A stretch of DNA of 29,472 bases, from the IMG/VR virus record IMGVR_UViG_3300034102_001543, positions 1 through 29,472 of that record; one strand, written 5' to 3'. This DNA comes from a virus. The first letter of the stretch is position 1; every line of letters starts with the position of its first letter. The notes under the pieces were generated by a model that saw only the letters and a list, made by a program, of their open reading frames with translations, did not search any database and was not told the DNA's origin. Made by a program: the position numbers and the translations under genes. Positions 22,607-29,472 of the stretch are shown one piece after another.

Positions 22607-23157
22607 TATATTCCTGCTCCGTTTCTTAATCCAGAAACAATTTCCATATGATCAAAAGTTAAAGAAACATTAAAAGCTACGAAATTGGTTTCACCCATAT
22701 TTAAAGAGATATCACCAATTACATTGGGCCAACACTTATATAAATTTATTGTTCTTAATATATTTCCATTAAGACCTAATTGTTTTACTGTCCAAGTTGT
22801 TTGTAAATTTGAATAACTATAATCATTATTGGCAACTTTGTGATTATAGTGACCATCCAATGCTTCTTTCCATTGATTTAAAGCGCGCCATATATTGGCA
22901 GAATCTCCATCATCATAGATACCGACAATCCACGGCTCATAACTTCTATCCCCAGCATAACTTATAGTTCTTCCACGATATGGAATACCTATTGTGTTTA
23001 TTTTTGCTCTTGGCAAAGAAGCAGATACTATTTTAAATTTAAAAGATTGTCCCGGTTTATTCGATACTACTTGTGGCCAATTTGCAAAAACTTCAAACCT
23101 ATTTGGTCTTGTTCCACCATTAAAAGAATTTTTAAAATTTATTAGTGAATTTGTCAT
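22606..23157 (-). CDS. 19: gp19-like tail tube protein, copy B
   Basis: 183 residues, the second of two adjacent tube-type proteins. The N-terminus LINFKNSFNGGTRPNRFEVF (5-24) is shared with copy A. FKIVSASLPRAKINTI, IPYRGRTISYAGDRSYEPW (about 58-76) and VGIYDDGDSANIWRAL follow, and YKCWPNVIGDISLNMGETNFVAF closes the fold. In contractile tails about six copies per ring stack into the inner tube. Which of the two is the main tube cannot be told from sequence alone; this copy is next to gp18. Its ATG overlaps the sheath stop (TAATG), so sheath and both tube genes are one coupled series. Confidence 0.9.
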   Translation of the reverse strand: MTNSLINFKNSFNGGTRPNRFEVFANWPQVVSNKPGQSFKFKIVSASLPRAKINTIGIPYRGRTISYAGDRSYEPWIVGIYDDGDSANIWRALNQWKEALDGHYNHKVANNDYSYSNLQTTWTVKQLGLNGNILRTINLYKCWPNVIGDISLNMGETNFVAFNVSLTFDHMEIVSGLRNGAGI

Positions 23158-24449
23158 TATTGTGTTAGATTAATGTCTATAGTAAATGACTCTACACCAA
23201 GAAGAGGTTTTATAATTACTTTAATATTTAAGACAGAAGAATTGTCTGTATTATTTGAAGAATCACATATAATTTGAGTAGCACTTGGTTGTAAATACAA
23301 GTTATATGATTCTAAAGCTGTTTGAATTTCTGAAGTAACTGCTTCTCTAGTTGTGGCGTTATTAATATCGAAAGAATATTTTAAACCAATGTCTGTGATT
23401 TTTTTCGTCAATTCTAATTTCATTCTTGCGGGACCAATTCTGTCACCAACTGTTACAGTTGTACCAGATGTAGCACCAACTAAATCAGAACCTAAGAATC
23501 TTGGACTGTAAGTTACAAAAAAGTTTACTCTGGCATTTCTGAGAGTTGTTTTTGTTGAGCTAGCCCAATCAATCGAATCATTAATAGTTCCATTTATTGC
23601 AATCGCTCTATCTAAACCACCAATTGTGAGATATTGTTCATTTCTATCTTTTGCTCTGGCAGCAAATCCGGCAACATCTGTTGCAGTTGTGATAGTATAT
23701 GAAAGAGATCCATTCTCATATAGAGAACTTATATTATAATTTGTTCCTTCTGTTGCTGTTGATTGGCTTTTTGTCCCATAGATATTAAAAATTCTTTTAC
23801 CATAATCACCAAGCAAAGATGCTCCTGCAGCCAAAGAACTAAAATTTCTCATTGATTGCGAAGATCCCGTTAGACCATTAGTTGTTTCTGTTGGAAAAAT
23901 TCCTATGCAATATGGCTGATCGTTTAGCCAAGAAGCAATAGAACTTTCTCCATCTTTTGCAATAATAACATCAAGATACTTTCCTGTTTGTGATTGGAAA
24001 GTATTAAATCCAGCAGTTTCTCCAGCAATAACTAAACTGCCACCGTAGGCCAAATAATTTATCGAATGTAAAAAGTCATATCCAATTTTTGTTGGTGTTA
24101 TTTCGGAACCAATATTTGTAAAAATTGCGGCAGATGCTCCTGTATTCGAAGATAAAAGACAGTTTGTAATCCCAGAAAGTTTATTTAAATCGTTTACTAA
24201 ATCTCCAGAATTTGTATAAACGATATATTTATCTGTGGTAAAACCCTTTGCCGGATTAAAATAAGCAGTATTGCTTCTTGAATATAAAAGAAGACCGAAA
24301 AGACCACCCGGATCTTTGTTTGGACCATTTGCGCCAGTAAAGGATGCGTTAGAATAAGTAGTACCACAAAGCATTCCTGCCAAAAATTCTGAACCTAAAG
24401 TTTGTTTTATATAGTGACTCGGATTTATGAAGGAACTTAATGATGCCAT
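23157..24449 (-). CDS. 18: gp18-like contractile tail sheath protein (short form)
   Basis: Sheath subunit that contracts to drive the tube through the envelope. The C-terminal domain is clear: LRNARVNFFVTYSPRFL (about 302-318), ITDIGLKYSFDINNATTRE, then IICDSSNNTD and LNIKVIIKPLLGVESFTIDI follow T4 gp18's end (INDSNTRAEFVSQ, VRVDETNNT, IQIKPARSINFITL). The N-terminus (MASLSSFINPSHYIKQTLG) is unlike T4. At 430 residues it is much shorter than T4 gp18 (659), so outer inserted domains are probably missing. It sits between gp17 and gp19, the usual place. A late-type box lies 21 bases before the ATG and AAAGG gives a ribosome binding site. Confidence 0.9.
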   Translation of the reverse strand: MASLSSFINPSHYIKQTLGSEFLAGMLCGTTYSNASFTGANGPNKDPGGLFGLLLYSRSNTAYFNPAKGFTTDKYIVYTNSGDLVNDLNKLSGITNCLLSSNTGASAAIFTNIGSEITPTKIGYDFLHSINYLAYGGSLVIAGETAGFNTFQSQTGKYLDVIIAKDGESSIASWLNDQPYCIGIFPTETTNGLTGSSQSMRNFSSLAAGASLLGDYGKRIFNIYGTKSQSTATEGTNYNISSLYENGSLSYTITTATDVAGFAARAKDRNEQYLTIGGLDRAIAINGTINDSIDWASSTKTTLRNARVNFFVTYSPRFLGSDLVGATSGTTVTVGDRIGPARMKLELTKKITDIGLKYSFDINNATTREAVTSEIQTALESYNLYLQPSATQIICDSSNNTDNSSVLNIKVIIKPLLGVESFTIDINLTQ

Positions 24450-24470
24450 TGATATACCTTTTCTATCTAA

Positions 24471-24478
24471 TATTTAGA
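24471..24478 (-). promoter_or_regulatory. Late-promoter box TCTAAATA for gp18
   Basis: TCTAAATA from 24478 to 24471 on the minus strand, just after the gp17 stop, 21 bases before the gp18 ATG. Same octamer as at gp22 and gp23. Confidence 0.72.
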
Positions 24479-24481
24479 AAA

Positions 24482-26143
24482 TTATATAGGACTCCAAACT
24501 GCACCATCACTAATAAAATCACCATCTTCATCTAAATTTTTGCTATCAAGCATAAACAATGTGTTATCGTCTTCTGGTTTTTTGGCATCTTCATAATTAA
24601 ATTTAGCACTTTCAATTAAATCGGCATAATATTCTTGCCGACACAACCAAGCAAAAAAAACTAAAGTCATAACTAAATCATCATTATGACCCTCTTCGGC
24701 TTTATATGTATTTGATCTGGAAACAAATGCCATCAATTCTTGTATTATTCGCTCATCATTTAAATAAATTTTATCTTCTTCAATGAGACGTTTTAAAATA
24801 GCACAACCCAATTTTTTAGTTTGTGCTGTAGTTCGTAAACCCATTTCACTTTTACTGCTAGCAAATCCTTGTGATAAAATTTGACCCTTTCTACCCATTA
24901 TTCTTGTCATCAATAGATTTTCATATTCTAAGTCATTATAAAGAATAGACGAAACCTGAGCACCTATATCATTTGTTTCAACTAAAATATAAGCATTATT
25001 GTATTTTTCACCAATTTTTTTCAAAACAGTTGGAAAATTAAATGGGCTTATTGTGTTATTTTTGAAAGTAGCAACTACTTTATATGGACTTGACGTTCCA
25101 TCAATGACAGTAAATGCAGAATAGTCTGAACCCTGCCCCCTAGACACATCGGCCATAACAAAATATATTTTGTTTATATTAGGTTCTTCAAAAATTTTAA
25201 GACCCTCTTTATCTTCGCTTAAACACTCCTCTGATGCAAGAACACTCAATTTACTTGATGATATTAAAGTATTCGAAGAACCTAAAAAATTGCAACCATA
25301 TTCTTGTTCGAATTGATCCGCACTAGTGTTTGCAATTTGTTCTTGTGCCCACACATCATCTCTAAGTTTTGGAGTTCCCGGACTTATGGGGGTTTCTCTC
25401 CAACTAACTTCTACTGGAATAAATTTATTTTTTAATTTATGTCCATCTGGTCTTTTTGCATCTACCCACAATTTATGAAAATGGTTCATTCCATTTGGTG
25501 TAGAAACTATAATTAATTTTGTCGTAGTACCAGCTGAAATTGTAGGATACGTTGATGTATAAAATTCTTCTGCCAGATGGCTTGCCAAGAATGCATACTC
25601 GTCTAATAACAATAGGTTATAAGAGCCACCACGGATCGCTGTAGACGATGTTGCATCGCACATGACCCTAGAGCCGTTTTCGAGCTTAAAGCTCGTCTTA
25701 TTCCATTCTACAACTCCTTGTTGAAGAAAATGTGGTAAATTTTCATACGCAAGTTGAAGTTTTGAGAATAATTCTTCTTTTGCAGTTTTTAAACGATTTG
25801 CTAGAATTGCTACATTTACACTCTGATTAAAAGTTATATAATGACAAATATAACTGGTTACACATGTAGATTTACCACATTGTCGGGGCCATTTAGAAAT
25901 TACAAATCTATTTTGATCTATTGCATTTATAAATTTTTTTTGATAAGGATATAAATCAAATGGAACTATACCCTTATCAAGCGTTTTTACTTTTACATAC
26001 TTTTCACAAAAATATACTGGATCTTTTGCGCATTTTATATATTCTTCAAGTTCTTCTTTAGTATATTGTAATTCAACTCCGGGTAGTTTTAAATTTGGGT
26101 TATTTCTATAACCTTGTATATCATTCCCTTTTCTCATTTTCAA
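24482..26143 (-). CDS. 17: gp17-like terminase large subunit
   Basis: DNA packaging motor and headful nuclease. 553 residues (T4 gp17: 610). The Walker A region is SKWPRQCGKST (83-93) and Walker B is NLLLLDEYAF (177-186; Asp182, Glu183). The coupling motif is VSTPNG (214-219). The RNase H-fold nuclease has VMADVSRGQGSDYSA (330-344; Asp333), ILVETNDIG (387-395; Glu390) and GHNDDLVM near the C-terminus for the third acidic residue. All motifs needed for ATPase and nuclease activity are intact. GAGGTGA seven bases before the ATG is a good ribosome binding site. The start overlaps gp16 by 23 bases; a second ATG two codons later is possible. Confidence 0.98.
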   Translation of the reverse strand: MKMRKGNDIQGYRNNPNLKLPGVELQYTKEELEEYIKCAKDPVYFCEKYVKVKTLDKGIVPFDLYPYQKKFINAIDQNRFVISKWPRQCGKSTCVTSYICHYITFNQSVNVAILANRLKTAKEELFSKLQLAYENLPHFLQQGVVEWNKTSFKLENGSRVMCDATSSTAIRGGSYNLLLLDEYAFLASHLAEEFYTSTYPTISAGTTTKLIIVSTPNGMNHFHKLWVDAKRPDGHKLKNKFIPVEVSWRETPISPGTPKLRDDVWAQEQIANTSADQFEQEYGCNFLGSSNTLISSSKLSVLASEECLSEDKEGLKIFEEPNINKIYFVMADVSRGQGSDYSAFTVIDGTSSPYKVVATFKNNTISPFNFPTVLKKIGEKYNNAYILVETNDIGAQVSSILYNDLEYENLLMTRIMGRKGQILSQGFASSKSEMGLRTTAQTKKLGCAILKRLIEEDKIYLNDERIIQELMAFVSRSNTYKAEEGHNDDLVMTLVFFAWLCRQEYYADLIESAKFNYEDAKKPEDDNTLFMLDSKNLDEDGDFISDGAVWSPI

Positions 26144-26567
26144 TCACCTCAGCATCAACAACATCTTTATTGGTGCTTCTTTCTTTATTTAATAAATTTT
26201 GCAAATCTTTTGTAGAACCAATAAAAACAGAATTGTTTGTTTGTTTTACTTCTACTTTTGAACTAGTAGTATCTTTTGCTTTTTTATGAACATCTAAAAC
26301 ATTATTATTTAAATCAGACATTGTTTTTAAAAGTATTGCAACAACTTCAAATGCTCTTGGACTGTCTGATTCCGTAGCCACTTTCAATGCAGTTTCTAAT
26401 GCAATATTTCCAGTTCCTATTAAAGATTTTAAGTTTTCTTGTACTAATTTATAATCTTTTTCAAAATTATTATAATCAAAAGTACCCCCTTGTAAAGTTT
26501 TACTTTCACTTGAGGTTTTATTGTCTGGAACTGAAAAAAAATTAGCTAAATTTTTATTAATATTCAT
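26121..26567 (-). CDS. 16: gp16-like terminase small subunit
   Basis: Small terminase that recognises phage DNA and stimulates the gp17 motor. 148 residues (T4 gp16: 164). The central helical region DYNNFEKDYKLVQENLKSLI (32-51) and ALETALKVATESDSPRAFEVVAILLKTMSD (about 56-86) form the coiled-coil oligomerisation core of gp16 proteins. The C-terminus is charged and probably contacts gp17. The overlap with gp17 and with gp15 (11 bases) implies coupled translation. Confidence 0.93.
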   Translation of the reverse strand: MNINKNLANFFSVPDNKTSSESKTLQGGTFDYNNFEKDYKLVQENLKSLIGTGNIALETALKVATESDSPRAFEVVAILLKTMSDLNNNVLDVHKKAKDTTSSKVEVKQTNNSVFIGSTKDLQNLLNKERSTNKDVVDAEVIENEKRE

Positions 26568-27243
26568 CTATTATTCCAAATGTAGCACCCAACCCCTCTA
26601 TAGAAGCTGATAAACCACTATACGTAGTTGTGGGAACAAGTTTACCAAAAATATATGCTTTTGCTACAAAACTGAAAGAAGCAATATTTATTCTTCTAGT
26701 TGAAAAATCACCATCAAATCTCTCACTTAAATTGTTGGGCCCCATTGTAATGGGTATGTTTACATTTTTAATTACTTCATTGAAATCTATTTTAATTATA
26801 TGATCCGGAACAAAATATGGCATTATCTGCTCCACAATTTGCATCGTATCATCAGTATGTCTAGTATAGATGTATAAATTAAAATTTATATTTATTGGTA
26901 TTTCATTGGCTACTTGATACCCAGAAGGAACACAAGTTCCAGAACTGCCATCAACTGGACTATATGGATTTAATCTTCCTCTCTTTCTAGAGGAATCTGG
27001 AGCAATACCACTTATTATATAACTCATTCTAGGTAATTGGTTTTCAATTCTAGTTCCTTCAGTTATAGAAGAAGGATTTAAATATCTTTGAATAAATTTT
27101 TCTTGTGAGGCATATGCAAGGGGTACTCTTATTTCTTTAAAAGTTCCATCATTATTTTTATGCCTAATATCAATATTATTAAATAATGATCCAAAAGCGA
27201 TCACTATTTTTTTTAAATTTTCACTGTAAGTATACTCAAACAT
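26557..27243 (-). CDS. 15: gp15-like tail sheath stabilizer and terminator
   Basis: Protein that caps the sheath and tube and docks the tail to the head neck. 228 residues. It follows T4 gp15 (272): MFEYTYSENLKKIVIAFGSLFNNIDI against MFGYFYNSSFRRYATLMGDLFSNIQI, VPLAYASQEKF against VPITYASKEHF, and YIYTRHTDDTMQIVEQIMPYF against SIFTRYEDDMFQIVEQILPYF. The long Pro/acidic C-terminal tail of T4 gp15 is missing. A perfect late-type box lies 30 bases before the ATG, and AAGGAA serves as ribosome binding site. Confidence 0.96.
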   Translation of the reverse strand: MFEYTYSENLKKIVIAFGSLFNNIDIRHKNNDGTFKEIRVPLAYASQEKFIQRYLNPSSITEGTRIENQLPRMSYIISGIAPDSSRKRGRLNPYSPVDGSSGTCVPSGYQVANEIPININFNLYIYTRHTDDTMQIVEQIMPYFVPDHIIKIDFNEVIKNVNIPITMGPNNLSERFDGDFSTRRINIASFSFVAKAYIFGKLVPTTTYSGLSASIEGLGATFGIIDEY

Positions 27244-27259
27244 TTTATTCCTTGTTTAT

Positions 27260-28123
27260 TTAATCAAATGGATTATTTATATCAAAATTTAATTCTTCCG
27301 CTTCTTCTTGAAGATTATCATTTATTCCAGCGGTAGTTCCTAAAATATTATTTTTAGGAATTGTATAATTTTGTATACTTGAATAGCAAACTCCTGGATT
27401 AGAATTACTATAAACAATATATGAAGTATTTCCAGTATAACCAAAAGTTCCAGTTATACCAGACAATTTTATGATATTATTATTACTATAAGAAACTGTG
27501 CCTTCGCCCAGTACAGTAATACCAGATTGAAGTTTTACAATGTTTCCAACAGTAAAACTACCAGTACCACCAGCTAATATATACTGACTATCATCTTGAG
27601 ATATATTATAAACGGTATCAATATTATTATTTTGTGTATTAATTTTTTCATAACTGTATGTAAAGAGTTCTGCAGTTATGACATATGAATATAATTTTCC
27701 GAGAGGGTATAATGGATTCTCATGTTCTACAAAATTTATTTCAAATAATGATTTTGAAAGAGGAAAATAAATCAAATCGCCTTCTCTGGGTCTCGAAATA
27801 GTAGTGTCATAATTTGAAATTTGTTGTTTAAATCTTCTACGGGCAACTAATAAATTTATTTTATCTTTAATTTCTACACCAAATTGTGTAATAATATCTG
27901 TTCCTTCAAATCCCTTATAAGACAAAATATACATTTCTACTGTGTATGTTTTTTCAAATGAAGATGCTGGATCTTCTCCAAAAATTTTATCAATATTAAA
28001 ATATTTTCTAGGAATATAAAGACAATCTTGACCAGTAGCTTTAATCAATTCAACAGTAACATCCTCAACTAAATCTTGTTCAGAATGTCTATTTGTTAAA
28101 TTTAAATATGGATTTGTTGCCAT
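27260..28123 (-). CDS. 14: gp14-like neck protein
   Basis: Neck protein that with gp13 seals the filled head and receives the tail. 287 residues (T4 gp14: 256). [26 protein letters not shown] (35-60) parallels T4 [26 protein letters not shown], and [33 protein letters not shown] parallels T4 [32 protein letters not shown]. Residues about 170-255 are a Gly/Ser/Thr/Ile-rich beta stretch ([20 protein letters not shown]) absent from T4 gp14 and probably an extra domain facing outward. The ribosome binding site AGG precedes the ATG at 28123. Confidence 0.95.
   Translation of the reverse strand: [287 protein letters not shown]
27274..27281 (-). promoter_or_regulatory. Late-promoter box TATAAATA for gp15
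   Basis: A perfect TATAAATA from 27281 to 27274 lies inside the last codons of gp14, 30 bases before the gp15 ATG. Its distance resembles that at gp22 and gp23, favouring function over chance, though it is in coding AT-rich DNA. Confidence 0.55.
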
Positions 28124-28126
28124 TTA

Positions 28127-28954
28127 TCAACCTATGAGTGGATCTACAGGTAGCTCTTGAGTTCTTAGCAAAGTATTTTCAATTTCTGCTAATTCTTTTG
28201 TAGCATCAGACATCATTGCGGCGGCATTAATTTGCGCACCGCCCGGTAGAGGAATACCGTTGAATTTTATTAAATTTTGAGCCCATTGTTTTTTTAGTAA
28301 AGCAGAAAAATATAATTTAAATACACGATCATTCCATATTTGTGTATATTTTGCAGGATCAATTTTTACATAAGTTTCTAATAAAATATATTTTGTACTT
28401 GTTAATTTTGAATAATCTGTTTCCAAAAATAATCTATTTGTTGTTTTCGTGTATGTATATGACATAGGATAATTAAAAATATTATCTACATCGTTTATAT
28501 AGGACATGGCTTCTATATAAGATGCCAATGGTGCCATCGGGTAACCTGTTTGATTAAAATAAATTCCAAAAAAATCAAATAAAGTCATTTGATATCTTAG
28601 ATCAAACATATAATCCCCAATTGGATGGCTTGGAGCATAAACTTTACTTACTGTTCGTATATCTTGTGCTGTGGGCCAATATCCAGTGCTACCGTCTGCC
28701 AAAGTTTTAATTTGCGATCCTATAGCATTTCCAAATGTAGAAACATCAAAAAATCTTTGAGCTATTTCTTGATCACTGACTTGGTGGGCAAATAAAGCTC
28801 TTTGATTAAAATCAAAATGTCTATCATACATATACTCTAAAGCTTCATCCAAACGATCTTCAATCTGTTGGCTGTCTACATTTATTTGTATTACTGGGTG
28901 TCCCAGATGCCTTAAAGTATAGTCTATAAATTCTTGTCTGGATGATATGGCCAT
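28127..28954 (-). CDS. 13: gp13-like neck protein
   Basis: Neck/head-completion protein partner of gp14. 275 residues (T4 gp13: 309). The conserved N-terminus SRQEFIDYTLRHLGHPVIQINVDSQQIEDRLDEALEYMYDRHFD is characteristic of gp13 in T4-like phages, and the C-terminal LKKQWAQNLIKFNGIPLPGGAQINAAAMMSDA block is equally typical. It is helical at both ends with a Tyr-rich middle. A late-type box ends only five bases before the ATG and there is no ribosome binding site, so leaderless expression is predicted. The stop is three bases before the gp14 ATG. Confidence 0.95.
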   Translation of the reverse strand: MAISSRQEFIDYTLRHLGHPVIQINVDSQQIEDRLDEALEYMYDRHFDFNQRALFAHQVSDQEIAQRFFDVSTFGNAIGSQIKTLADGSTGYWPTAQDIRTVSKVYAPSHPIGDYMFDLRYQMTLFDFFGIYFNQTGYPMAPLASYIEAMSYINDVDNIFNYPMSYTYTKTTNRLFLETDYSKLTSTKYILLETYVKIDPAKYTQIWNDRVFKLYFSALLKKQWAQNLIKFNGIPLPGGAQINAAAMMSDATKELAEIENTLLRTQELPVDPLIG

Positions 28955-28959
28955 ACAAG

Positions 28960-28967
28960 TATTTATG
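28960..28967 (-). promoter_or_regulatory. Late-promoter box CATAAATA, leaderless position
   Basis: CATAAATA from 28967 to 28960 on the minus strand, then five bases (CTTGT) and the gp13 ATG at 28954. The arrangement is the same as before the gp3-like gene at 16001. Confidence 0.65.
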
Positions 28968-28985
28968 AATTTTTATTAGATTTGT

Positions 28986-29381
28986 TTAAGTTCCGGGAAT
29001 TCCATTTATAGTTACTTCAACAAATTTTATTTCTTCTGGGTCCAACTTTTCTATTTGTTCTTTTCTTGGATTTTTGATACCGGGATCGTAATTACTAAAT
29101 CCCGGCATACTTAAAGGACAATTTAGTTTTGGATAATCAAGTTTTGAATATCTTTCGGCGCTTTTTACTAACCAAGTATGTGGAAAATCACCGCAGCCAC
29201 ATTTACCACAATAATTCATTCCTTCAACAAGTTTACTGTTCATTAAAAATTCACATTTTGGTATATCTTTATAACCAAAACAAGAAATTGCTCTTAACTG
29301 TTTTGTTTCTAAGTCTATTTTTTTATTGTTAATTCCTCTAGAAGCAATAGACATTGCCAAAGATACAACTTTATCTATCAT
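28986..29381 (-). CDS. Cysteine-rich hypothetical protein next to gp13
   Basis: 131 residues with six cysteines: Cys34, Cys43, the cluster YCGKCGCGD (58, 61, 63) and Cys88 in LDYPKLNCPLSMPGF. His68 in FPHTW is nearby. The arrangement looks like a zinc or iron-sulfur site rather than disulfides, since the protein has no signal peptide. The ordered motifs (ISCFGYKDIPKC, GMNYCGKCGCGD, YSKLDYPKLNCPLSMPGF) suggest a conserved family that I associate with marine T4-like phages next to gp13, but no function is known to me. A ribosome binding site AGGAG lies nine bases before the ATG. It overlaps no neighbour, and the upstream gene ends two bases before its ATG. Confidence 0.82.
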   Translation of the reverse strand: MIDKVVSLAMSIASRGINNKKIDLETKQLRAISCFGYKDIPKCEFLMNSKLVEGMNYCGKCGCGDFPHTWLVKSAERYSKLDYPKLNCPLSMPGFSNYDPGIKNPRKEQIEKLDPEEIKFVEVTINGIPGT

Positions 29382-29383
29382 GA

Positions 29384-29472
29384 TTATACACTCCTATAAA
29401 TTATTACAACTCCTGCTGGATAAACATAATTTTTTAAAAAAGAATCATATGCCAATAAATTATCATATTTTG
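29384..29472 (-). CDS. C-terminal end of an upstream gene
   Basis: An open frame enters from the right edge and ends at TAA (29386-29384). The last residues read YDNLLAYDSFLKNYVYPAG followed by VVIIYRSV. The frame leads directly into the ribosome binding site of the cysteine-rich gene, as expected for an operon neighbour. Too little is present to identify it; a virion protein would fit the context. Confidence 0.6.
   Translation of the reverse strand, partial: KYDNLLAYDSFLKNYVYPAGVVIIYRSV

Noticed and set aside
1-29472. tRNA genes, CRISPR arrays, insertion sequences, introns or inteins
   Set aside because: Gaps between genes are too short and hold no cloverleaf or repeat-spacer pattern; the core proteins read through without interruption.

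Overview
The window is a 29.5 kb piece of a T4-like myovirus genome (tailed phage with contractile tail). The basis is a recognisable, ordered set of T4 core genes: sliding clamp gp45, recombination nuclease gp46/gp47, late sigma factor gp55, UvsY, UvsW, major capsid gp23, scaffold gp22, prohead protease gp21, portal gp20, tail tube gp19, tail sheath gp18, terminases gp17/gp16 and neck/tail-completion proteins gp15, gp14 and gp13. From memory of published maps, the order gp13-14-15-16-17-18-19-20-(67)-21-22-23-(3)-uvsW/uvsY-gp55-47-46-45 matches marine and cyanophage T4-like genomes better than T4 itself. No photosynthesis or other host-revealing gene is present, so the host cannot be named. 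There is no rRNA, tRNA, CRISPR array or insertion sequence, and no gene-free stretch longer than about 100 bases.

Layout, left to right. (1) Positions 1-4303, minus strand: gp45 (cut by the window edge), a 55-residue basic protein, a small virion-like protein with its own late promoter, gp46, gp47 and gp55. (2) Positions 4333-12770, minus strand: eleven tightly packed, very AT-rich genes for eight glycosyltransferase-like proteins, two methyltransferase-fold proteins and one sugar-nucleotide epimerase, sitting between gp55 and uvsY. (3) Positions 12771-12862: a compact, perfectly symmetric pair of divergent sigma70-type promoters. (4) Positions 12863-15477, plus strand: uvsY, uvsW and a protein with a possible Sm-like N-terminus. 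(5) Positions 15474-29472, minus strand: the virion module, from the left a gp3-like tail protein, gp23, gp22, an unrecognised protein, gp21, two prohead-core candidates, gp20, two gp19-type tube proteins, a short gp18, gp17, gp16, gp15, gp14, gp13, a cysteine-rich protein and the end of one more gene.

How it works together. gp46/gp47 resect DNA ends, UvsY loads the recombinase and UvsW remodels branched intermediates. In T4, gp55 on host RNA polymerase reads late promoters when the gp45 clamp is loaded on DNA. The likely targets of that system are visible here as TATAAATA-type boxes next to gp23, gp22, gp18, gp15, gp13, the gp3-like gene, the small virion-like gene and the Sm-like gene. They fall into two arrangements: boxes 20-30 nt before a start codon with a ribosome binding site, and boxes only 5-7 nt before a start codon without one, which predicts leaderless late mRNAs. 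Together with the sugar-gene island, the symmetric promoter and the unusually short tail sheath, these are the points most worth a second look.
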